From Mariprofundus ferrinatatus (GTDB lineage Bacteria; Pseudomonadota; Zetaproteobacteria; Mariprofundales; Mariprofundaceae): a DNA stretch of 64,000 nucleotides. A program made the translations under genes and the position numbers. Positions within the stretch are counted from its first letter, which is position 1; each line of letters starts with the position of its first letter. Positions 1 to 5,300 of this stretch are shown piece by piece. The DNA lies in the NCBI RefSeq assembly GCF_002795825.1, contig NZ_CP018800.1:434001-498000 (forward strand), read 5' to 3'. The notes under the pieces are model-generated. The model was not told the DNA's origin, made no database searches, and worked only from the letters and a program-made list of their open reading frames with translations.

Positions 1-227
1 ATCTTGATGTTTTTGATCCGGCCTGTTTTCCCGGCACCGGCACGCCTGAACCGGGCGGTATCGACTGGTGGACATTTAACCGCTTTATCAAGGCGATGAT
101 GGAGTGCGACATCGTAGCTCTTGATGCCGTGGAGCTGGCGCCGCAGCTGGACACATCGGGCTGCTCATCGGTTCTGGCCGCCAAGGCTGTGCGTGAGATG
201 CTGCTTGCGGTATCTCCAATCGCTTAA
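1..227 (+). CDS. Arginase/agmatinase-family ureohydrolase, C-terminal fragment
   Basis: Only the last 74 codons are inside the window, in the frame starting at base 3. They read through a [16 protein letters not shown] stretch, which is the conserved C-terminal metal-site loop of ureohydrolases (agmatinase, arginase, formimidoylglutamase), and then a segment ending in an alanine-rich helix. The family hydrolyses guanidino compounds at a binuclear manganese centre; the Asp of the loop is normally a ligand. The substrate cannot be told from this fragment. In the family the phrase GTGTPEPGG is commoner in agmatinase-type proteins than in true arginases, so polyamine synthesis is the likelier role (inference). 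It ends 23 bases before ppnP on the same strand, so the two may be co-transcribed. Confidence 0.75.
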   Translation, partial: LDVFDPACFPGTGTPEPGGIDWWTFNRFIKAMMECDIVALDAVELAPQLDTSGCSSVLAAKAVREMLLAVSPIA

Positions 228-250
228 TTTCAGATATAAGGAAATACGCT

Positions 251-532
251 ATGTTCAAAACCAACGAATACTTTGATGGCTCCGTCAAATCAATCGCATT
301 CGAGACTGCGGATGGCCCGGCGACAATTGGAGTCATGGCCGAAGGCGAGTACGAGTTTGGCACGGCCACGAAAGAGATTATGACAGTAACCTCAGGCCTG
401 CTTGATGTGAAGTTGCCCGATTCCGATGATTGGGTCAGGTACTGTGCAGGCAGTGAATTTGTGGTTGAGAAGGATCAGCGTTTCGGCGTGCGCTCTATCG
501 GCCAGAGTGCCTATCTCTGTCTCTACAGGTAA
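251..532 (+). CDS. ppnP: Pyrimidine/purine nucleoside phosphorylase PpnP
   Basis: A 93-residue protein that matches the small single-domain cupin family once called YaiE/DUF1255 over its full length. PpnP splits purine and pyrimidine nucleosides with phosphate to the free base and ribose 1-phosphate, in the cytoplasm. Family hallmarks visible are the [16 protein letters not shown] start, the [12 protein letters not shown] segment and the ending [15 protein letters not shown]. Length is that of the family (about 93-95). The start has AAGGAAA a few bases upstream. It follows the ureohydrolase fragment closely and converges on the oxygenase gene, leaving only three bases between their ends. Confidence 0.9.
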   Translation: MFKTNEYFDGSVKSIAFETADGPATIGVMAEGEYEFGTATKEIMTVTSGLLDVKLPDSDDWVRYCAGSEFVVEKDQRFGVRSIGQSAYLCLYR

Positions 533-535
533 GCT

Positions 536-1180
536 TTAGCTTCGAATTCTAAACCAGCCGGTGAGGCTCAGTCGATCGCGTCTGGCTGGCAGCACCTCGT
601 GCGGAAACAGCTCGCTGATAAAGGTGACAAGCCTGCCCCCCTGCGGAATCACCTCCATCGGCAATGGCAGGTTTGAGGGCTCTGTTCCTTCGTAGACCTT
701 CAGGGCGCCACCCTCATCAGGCTGCCAGTTATCATTAAGGTAGAGGATGCAGGTGACCACGCGCTCCATCGTGCCGATAAACCGGTCAAAGTGGATGTCA
801 TAGGAGGCGCCGGGCGGATAGAGGGCAAAGTGCCCCTCGAATTCGAATAGTCCCATGTAGAGGTTACGGTTGATCTCCTTGCGCAGCGTTTCCAGATCAA
901 GGAAATAGGGGAGCAGGGCTGCCCCCGGCTTTTCCGAGTCCAGCCAGAGAACCCGGTCATTTCGAATCTCAGGACGCAGTTGCATCGAGGCGCCGCGACC
1001 CACGCGAGCATGCCGGAATGCGCCTTTTTTGTACTGCTTTTTCGCTTCGAGAGCCATATTGCTGACTTGTAGTGGTGAGACAAAGCCATCGCAGATAGAA
1101 AAGCCGGTCTCGTGCAGATCAGCCACGATACGATCAAATTTGCTTGATGAGCCGTTGTCAGTAGAGAGGGCATGAGCCAT
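536..1180 (-). CDS. 2OG-Fe(II) oxygenase (prolyl 4-hydroxylase-like)
   Basis: Predicted 214-residue iron and 2-oxoglutarate dependent dioxygenase. The double-stranded beta-helix signature is complete: the HFD triad (His130, Asp132), a distal His194 in LFPHEVLP and Arg203, which would hold 2-oxoglutarate. The YPPG.SYDIHFDRF and EGG.LKVY segments resemble the prolyl 4-hydroxylase alpha-subunit-like bacterial proteins that hydroxylate protein or small-molecule substrates; the substrate is unknown. The reading frame is open back to a TTG at 1267, but I prefer the ATG at 1180 because it has an AGGT about eight bases upstream and the extra 29 residues look non-homologous. It is transcribed towards ppnP and stands alone. 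Confidence 0.75.
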   Translation of the reverse strand: MAHALSTDNGSSSKFDRIVADLHETGFSICDGFVSPLQVSNMALEAKKQYKKGAFRHARVGRGASMQLRPEIRNDRVLWLDSEKPGAALLPYFLDLETLRKEINRNLYMGLFEFEGHFALYPPGASYDIHFDRFIGTMERVVTCILYLNDNWQPDEGGALKVYEGTEPSNLPLPMEVIPQGGRLVTFISELFPHEVLPARRDRLSLTGWFRIRS

Positions 1181-1333
1181 TGCTATACCTGCGGTTATAT
1201 TTTGTATCGCGACAACTGCCGCGGCTGATAGGCGTTGGATTATCCGTTTATCAGTTGGGCATGACAATCATATTGTAATGGGGTGGCTGGATGGCTTTGC
1301 AGATGGGTGCTATTCAGCGCACGCAATGGTGCG

Positions 1334-2179
1334 TTATTCCGGAACCAGCCATCCGAAATGTGTTTTGCCTTTACCCGAGAGCAAATGGGTATTTATCCAG
1401 TGCAGGGATGCTTTCATGGCATCCTCTGCCGCCCATGGCGGATTGACTATCAGCATGCCTGATCCCTGCATCTGCATTTGTGGAAATGCGCCATGGCAAT
1501 CAAGCTCTATCCTGAGGATCTTGCGAATACCTGCCCGCCTTAGTACGGCGAACAGTTCATTGTGGTTGGCGGCGGGAAGCAGGGGGTACCAGACTACATA
1601 GACACCGCCTGCAAATCTGGAGTAAACCTTGGCCACAGCAGTTGCCAGTTTTCGGTACTCCCCCTTCTCCTCGTAGGAGGGGTCGAGGAAGACCATGCCT
1701 CGCTTCTCTTTCGGTGGGAGTAGCGCCTTCATGGCCTCAAAGGCGTCGCGTTTATGAAGAGCAAGGTTGCGACTGCTTTTGAAGCTTGCCTGCAATCCTT
1801 CGAACTCCTGCGGGTGAAGGTCGCAGGCAGCGAGACGATCCTGCGGACGCATCATGGCGGCAAGCAGGGCAGTGGATCCGGGAAGGTGGGAAAAGTCTCC
1901 ATCGCTGTTTTTCTGTTCAATAAGCTTGAACCAGCGTGCGACACCCAATGGGTGCGGATCGTTGCGGAGCGCCCAGAGCCTGGCGATGCCGGTTTCGAAC
2001 TCACGGTTTTTCTGTGCTTCGGGAGAATTAAGGTCGTAGATACCGCGGCTGGCAAAGGCGTCCAGAAGGAATATCGGTGTCTCTTTCTTCTGCATCCCGG
2101 CCACCACCTCGCCAAGGATGATATGCTTGAGAACATCGGCGTGATTGCCGGCATGGTAACTGTGTTGGTAGCTGAGCAT
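1334..2179 (-). CDS. rlmJ: 23S rRNA (adenine-2030-N6)-methyltransferase RlmJ
   Basis: A 281-residue S-adenosylmethionine-dependent methyltransferase of the RlmJ (YhiR, DUF519) family, which modifies A2030 of 23S rRNA. The start MLSYQHSYHAGNHADVLKH is diagnostic of the family and fixes the ATG at 2179, although the frame is open 28 codons further. The catalytic motif FLDPSYEEKGEY, the DPPY-like motif of N6-adenine methyltransferases, is present near residue 165. The C-terminal part ends MLIVNPPWA followed by a short tail, as in homologues. It is divergent from the marR operon, with about 120 bases between the two starts. Confidence 0.92.
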   Translation of the reverse strand: MLSYQHSYHAGNHADVLKHIILGEVVAGMQKKETPIFLLDAFASRGIYDLNSPEAQKNREFETGIARLWALRNDPHPLGVARWFKLIEQKNSDGDFSHLPGSTALLAAMMRPQDRLAACDLHPQEFEGLQASFKSSRNLALHKRDAFEAMKALLPPKEKRGMVFLDPSYEEKGEYRKLATAVAKVYSRFAGGVYVVWYPLLPAANHNELFAVLRRAGIRKILRIELDCHGAFPQMQMQGSGMLIVNPPWAAEDAMKASLHWINTHLLSGKGKTHFGWLVPE

Positions 2180-2248
2180 GGCTCTATACTGGATTTCAGA
2201 GCGGAATATGGAAAGAGATGTTATATTATATTGAATGTAAATAACAAC

Positions 2249-2265
2249 AGTTGCAATATACAACT
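2249..2265. promoter_or_regulatory. Palindrome in the marR promoter region (possible operator)
   Basis: AGTTG-caatata-CAACT is an inverted repeat of five-base arms in the AT-rich 120-base gap between rlmJ and marR, 35 bases before the marR start. A TATATT that could be a -10 box abuts its right end (2265-2270). MarR proteins usually bind 15-20 base palindromes in their own promoter, so self-regulation is a reasonable guess; the site is short and could be chance. Confidence 0.35.
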
Positions 2266-2299
2266 ATATTGGATAGTGTGCGGCCCACAGGAGATAAAG

Positions 2300-2761
2300 A
2301 TGAGCGAATCTATTCTGGACTTTCAGCTTGAACAGGCGATCGGGCTGAACGTAAATCGTACTGCTTTCCTGATGACAGAGGAGATCGCCCGCAGGTTTGC
2401 AGAAGCCGGTTACGCCGTAACGGCACAGGATTTTGGCATTCTGTTTCGTCTGATGAAACAGGGGCCGATGACCCAGGTGGAGATAGCGCAACTTCTTATG
2501 CGCGACAAGACCACGATCACCCGCCGTATTGACGGATTGGTGAAGAAGGGGCTTGTTGAGCGAAATCCCGATCCGGCGGACCGGCGTTATTTCCGTATCG
2601 GACTTACTGGCGAAGGGGATCGGGCGCTGGAGGTGATGATTCCTCTGGTGAGGGATTTTCAGACCGAAGTGCTTAGCGATATTCCTGACGAAGAGAAAGC
2701 GATTACGATCAAAACATTGAAATATATCTCAGAAAAACTGATGAACAACAAGAGAGGATAG
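2300..2761 (+). CDS. MarR-family transcriptional regulator
   Basis: A 153-residue winged-helix regulator. The DNA-binding part is clear: MTQVEIAQLLMRDKTTITRRIDGLVKKGLVERNPDP is the helix-turn-helix, followed by the wing ADRRYFRIGLT that is typical of MarR proteins. The flanking N- and C-terminal helices form the dimer interface in this family. No cysteine is present, so a redox switch of the OhrR type is unlikely; a small-molecule ligand is more probable (inference). I chose the ATG at 2300 because of the strong ribosome site CAGGAG seven bases upstream; the open frame extending to 1754 runs antisense to rlmJ. It heads an operon with a cytochrome c'-like gene (10-base gap) and a DUF2892 gene. 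Confidence 0.9.
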   Translation: MSESILDFQLEQAIGLNVNRTAFLMTEEIARRFAEAGYAVTAQDFGILFRLMKQGPMTQVEIAQLLMRDKTTITRRIDGLVKKGLVERNPDPADRRYFRIGLTGEGDRALEVMIPLVRDFQTEVLSDIPDEEKAITIKTLKYISEKLMNNKRG

Positions 2762-2771
2762 GTAAGACAAT

Positions 2772-3245
2772 ATGAAAAATACAACTCCACACTGGATAGC
2801 CATCAGTATTCTGGTCGCAATATTGGCAGGATTGGTGTTTAAATTTGTGGTGCTGGGAAGCACCGAGAAGGGCGATGATGGCCGTACTGCGGTGATCCTT
2901 GAACCTGCAGAGCGACAGGCTGTGCTGGATGAGATGAGGCTGCTGCTTGAGACAACACAAACCGTTGTTGAAGCGCTTGCCAACGATGATCTCGCAGCGG
3001 TTGAGGCTGCAGCACGCCCGATCGGCAGTGCTGCGATCGCCACGGTCGATTTCAGATTGCGCGCGAAACTGCCGCTTGAGTTTAAGAAACTTGGTTTTGG
3101 CACCCACTACGCCTTTGATGATATCGCCGATATGGCCAAAGCAGGCGAGCCCAGCAAAGCGATCCAGCTGAAGCTGGTTGAAACCATGAACAACTGTATT
3201 GCCTGCCATGCCAGCTTCCAGCTGCCGGCAGTAAAACCCAATTAA
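2772..3245 (+). CDS. Cytochrome c'-like membrane-anchored c-type cytochrome
   Basis: A 157-residue protein with an uncleaved-looking N-terminal membrane segment (about residues 8-28), a helical body and one haem-binding motif CIACH at 142-146, eleven residues from the end. A single C-terminal CxxCH after a helical region is the arrangement of class II cytochromes (cytochrome c' and cytochrome c556), which bind haem in a four-helix bundle and often handle nitric oxide or serve in electron transfer. The haem domain should lie in the periplasm. It is the second gene of the marR operon, which suggests it is induced by whatever ligand the regulator senses. The exact role is not shown by the sequence. 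Confidence 0.72.
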   Translation: MKNTTPHWIAISILVAILAGLVFKFVVLGSTEKGDDGRTAVILEPAERQAVLDEMRLLLETTQTVVEALANDDLAAVEAAARPIGSAAIATVDFRLRAKLPLEFKKLGFGTHYAFDDIADMAKAGEPSKAIQLKLVETMNNCIACHASFQLPAVKPN

Positions 3246-3254
3246 GGAGAAGAT

Positions 3255-3488
3255 ATGACTACAGAACGATTGATTCGAATTATTGCAGGACTTTTTATCA
3301 TGCTCTCGGTATTCCTGAGCTCGATCTATAACGGCACGGTGCTGGATGAGCCGACATGGCTATGGTTTACCCTTTTTGTGGGGGCCAATCTCTTCCAGTC
3401 CGGCTTTACCCGCTGGTGCCTGATGGAGAAGATCCTGATTAAGCTGGGTGTGAAACCCGGTGGCGCCTGTGGCAGCTGCGAGAGTTAA
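3255..3488 (+). CDS. DUF2892 (YgaP-like) small inner-membrane protein
   Basis: A 77-residue protein with two predicted transmembrane helices (about 8-24 and 34-50). The sequence TTERLIRIIAGLFIMLSV and GANLFQSGFTRWCLMEKILIKLGVK fits the DUF2892 family, found as a separate protein or as the membrane tail of YgaP-type rhodanese sulphurtransferases. Homologues often carry a C-terminal cysteine pair, and here the tail is GACGSCES, which could bind a metal or accept sulphane sulphur (inference). It is nine bases after the cytochrome gene with AAGGAGA upstream and is the last gene of the marR operon, before a clear terminator. Confidence 0.8.
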   Translation: MTTERLIRIIAGLFIMLSVFLSSIYNGTVLDEPTWLWFTLFVGANLFQSGFTRWCLMEKILIKLGVKPGGACGSCES

Positions 3489-3574
3489 GTGCTAACTGGT
3501 AAACAGTAACCCCTCAATGACAGCTAAGGTGATTAGCTGGCTTTCTGCCACCGAAGCCATCATGATTGGAATAC

Positions 3575-3602
3575 AAAGGCCCTGCATGCAGGGCCTTTGT
3601 TA
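3575..3602 (+). terminator. Rho-independent terminator of the marR operon
   Basis: AAAGGCCCTG-cat... folds on itself: arms AAAGGCCCTGCA and TGCAGGGCCTTT form a 12-pair self-complementary stem followed by TGTTAT. It lies 87 bases after the DUF2892 stop codon. Confidence 0.8.
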
Positions 3603-3646
3603 TGGCCGCGACAATTTGACTCGTCGCAGCAGGTGCTGGTAAAGGC

Positions 3647-3670
3647 TATAATGTTATTATCCAATAACAT
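3647..3670 (+). promoter_or_regulatory. Promoter -10 box overlapped by a perfect 20-base palindrome
   Basis: A consensus TATAAT (3647-3652) is followed by ATGTTATT-atcc-AATAACAT (3651-3670), a perfect eight-base-arm inverted repeat that overlaps the end of the -10 box and stops one base before the ribosome site GGAGGTG of the next gene. No good -35 box is spaced 17 bases away; a TTGACT lies 25 bases upstream. It could be an operator or a 5' mRNA hairpin next to the ribosome site. Confidence 0.55.
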
Positions 3671-3681
3671 GGAGGTGTGGC

Positions 3682-4017
3682 ATGAGAGGCATTTCATTAT
3701 TTGTTTTACTGACTGCGGCGGTTTTGGGGGTGACAATGTTTTCGGTATCATCCTATGCCGATAATGATAAAGAGATGGTTTACGGCCGCGAACTGATGAC
3801 TCAGGAAGAGCTGCAGGAACACCGGCAGAAGATGCGCAACCTGCAGGGTGAAGAGCGAGAGCAGTATCGAGAGGAGCATCACGAGAGGATGCAGGAGCGT
3901 GCCAGAGAGCAGGGCAAGAGCATCCCGGATGAGCCTGGTGCACGCGGCCCGGGTATGGGCCAGGGTCAAGGTATGGGCCAGGGGCGTGGCGGCATGGGCG
4001 GTGGTCGCGGCCGCTAA
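3682..4017 (+). CDS. Small secreted protein with Gly/Met/Arg-rich tail, unknown function
   Basis: I do not recognise this 111-residue protein. A signal peptide is clear (MRG followed by a hydrophobic stretch, cleavage likely after SSYA near residue 26). The mature part has a highly charged helical region rich in Glu, Arg and Gln (about 30-82) and a low-complexity tail of GMGQGQGMGQGRGGMGGGRGR type. The tail may bind nucleic acid or metal, but nothing proves it. The ribosome site GGAGGTG sits at 3671. The gene has its own promoter-like TATAAT with a palindrome, and ends at a terminator shared with the convergent transporter gene. Confidence 0.7.
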   Translation: MRGISLFVLLTAAVLGVTMFSVSSYADNDKEMVYGRELMTQEELQEHRQKMRNLQGEEREQYREEHHERMQERAREQGKSIPDEPGARGPGMGQGQGMGQGRGGMGGGRGR

Positions 4018-4031
4018 AGTCAGGAATTTGA

Positions 4032-4064
4032 GAAGAGGCCCCGCTTTGCGAGGCCTCTTCTCTT
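4032..4064. terminator. Terminator between convergent genes
   Basis: GAAGAGGCC (4032-4040) pairs with GGCCTCTTC (4052-4060), loop of eleven bases, followed by TCTTA. It lies between the secreted-protein gene and the end of the EamA transporter gene. Confidence 0.7.
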
Positions 4065-4956
4065 AGTAGCGCAGGATACGGGCCCTGATCCGTCCAGTCA
4101 TGTCGCTAAATTCAAACAGAGCCAGACCAGAAAGAATCAACAGCGATCCTGCCACTACATTCAGTGTCAACGGTTCATTGTTGAACAGGTGCCCGATTGC
4201 CAGCGCACAGAGCGGTGTAACAAGTGTCAGCAGCGCAACTTTTGTCGCCTCAACCTTGCTCAATACATAATAGTAGAGCGCAAAACCAAGTACCGAACCG
4301 AGCAGAGCCAGATAACCAATGGCAGTTACCGTACGAGTGGATAATTCAGATGGAAATTCAGCACCGGTCAAAATCCACGTCATCAGGAAGAGCGGCGCTG
4401 CAAAAAGAAGCCCGCCGCTGGTCATCACGATAGCAGGCACATCGGCATCGATGCGCTTGATCCATACAGCACTGGCACAGTGAATGGATACTGAAACCAA
4501 CATGCCGACCACCCCGAGTGCTGCCTGATCATGCAGTGTGAAGCTGGTTCCGAAAATGATCGCCAGCCCGGTGATTCCCATCAGCATGCCCAAGACTTTT
4601 GAGCGTGTGATTTTCTCACCCTCAAGCCACCAGCCTGCCATCAAAGCGGTGAACAGTGGCGAGAGGCCGAAGATGACCGATATCCACCCGGTGGGGATAA
4701 ATTGCGCAGCCCAGTAAACACTTATCATGCCGCCAAAAATACCGATGGCTGCAGCAGAGTAGGCGATCAGGGCAGAGCGATGCCATTTCATGCCAGAGCC
4801 CAGAAGGGCGGCCACAATCAGAGCCAGAACGGCACCGATAAGCATTCGGCTTGTGAGACCAAATACAAAACCGACCTCTTCGCTGCTCCACAGAATGGCA
4901 AGCGGGGTGGTGCTCCAGATGATTATGACGCCTATATACGCCGATGGCACAGACAT
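4063..4956 (-). CDS. EamA/DMT-family transporter (RhaT/YdcZ-like)
   Basis: A 297-residue integral membrane protein with about ten hydrophobic helices in two halves, the EamA repeat layout of the drug/metabolite transporter superfamily. Motifs such as TPLAILWSSEEVGFVF in the first half and GSVLGFALYYYVLSKVEATKVALLTLVTPLCALAIG in the second are typical. The family exports or imports small metabolites; the substrate cannot be read from the sequence. I chose the ATG at 4956 because GGAGAG lies seven bases upstream and MSVPSAYIG begins the first helix; an upstream frame exists to 5040. Its upstream region holds a strong terminator and a structured segment on the same strand, which may attenuate this gene. 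Confidence 0.85.
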   Translation of the reverse strand: MSVPSAYIGVIIIWSTTPLAILWSSEEVGFVFGLTSRMLIGAVLALIVAALLGSGMKWHRSALIAYSAAAIGIFGGMISVYWAAQFIPTGWISVIFGLSPLFTALMAGWWLEGEKITRSKVLGMLMGITGLAIIFGTSFTLHDQAALGVVGMLVSVSIHCASAVWIKRIDADVPAIVMTSGGLLFAAPLFLMTWILTGAEFPSELSTRTVTAIGYLALLGSVLGFALYYYVLSKVEATKVALLTLVTPLCALAIGHLFNNEPLTLNVVAGSLLILSGLALFEFSDMTGRIRARILRY

Positions 4957-5024
4957 GACTCTCTCCTCTCTACATATGATCTTGATCTGTTTGGCTAAGG
5001 GGTGTCCGTGGAAGTTTGGTGGTG

Positions 5025-5065
5025 AAAAAAAAACGGCCACGGAGTTTTCAAAACCCGTGGCCGTT
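5025..5065 (-). terminator. Strong minus-strand terminator upstream of the EamA gene
   Basis: On the minus strand AACGGCCACGG and CCGTGGCCGTT form a perfect 11-pair stem with a 12-base loop, followed by nine T residues (5033-5025). It stands 69 bases upstream of the EamA start codon, on the same strand, with no protein gene before it. So it ends either a small RNA or a leader transcript. Confidence 0.85.
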
Positions 5066-5205
5066 GCAGTAGCAGTAACTTTGTCAGTTAATCAGAACAG
5101 TCCGGGTACAGAAAATCAGTTCGGCGGGCTACCACTAGCCAACCAAACGGTGCAGTTTTCTTTTCTGTGAAGTGCCTGTTCATAGCCGCGAAGATTGGTG
5201 CCATA
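5025..5205 (-). ncRNA. Candidate structured RNA or attenuator leader
   Basis: Read on the minus strand, this gap holds three nested stems: GAACAG (5181-5176) with CTGTTC (5100-5095), ACAGAAAA (5168-5161) with TTTTCTGT (5115-5108), and a 12-pair stem of 5148-5137 with 5130-5119 closing a six-base AGTGGT loop. The inner stem has two G-U pairs and one mismatch on the minus strand, but three mismatches if read on the plus strand, so the minus strand is the likely transcript. The terminator at 5065-5025 ends it. Weak -35-like boxes TTGACG (5219-5214) and TTGTCA (5230-5225) lie upstream. I could not match it to 6S, SRP or tmRNA, or to any riboswitch class I know. The start is approximate. Confidence 0.45.
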
Positions 5206-5248
5206 AATAATAACGTCAACACAATGACAAAACCGTGTGGCAAATTGT

Positions 5249-5281
5249 TTCACGGGGCGGTATAGGTCTGCTATGATAGCA
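5249..5281 (+). promoter_or_regulatory. Extended -10 promoter with palindrome for the GGDEF gene
   Basis: TGCTATGAT (5269-5277) is an extended -10 box, with TTCACG (5249-5254) 17 bases upstream as a weak -35. The -10 region is itself a perfect inverted repeat, TGCTAT-G-ATAGCA (5269-5281), which would suit a repressor site. Confidence 0.5.
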
Positions 5282-5300
5282 TAAAGTGGAGGCGTTTGCT

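Noticed and set aside
1754-2299. Upstream extension of the MarR frame
   Set aside because: It runs antisense to rlmJ, and the ATG at 2300 has a strong ribosome site.
5286-5300. GTG at 5286 as start of the GGDEF protein
   Set aside because: It overlaps the sequence that is a good ribosome site (AGTGGAGG) for the GTG at 5301, and has none of its own.
5085-5300. Cyclic di-GMP riboswitch upstream of the GGDEF gene on the plus strand
   Set aside because: No GEMM-type motif is visible, and the pairing in the region is better on the minus strand.
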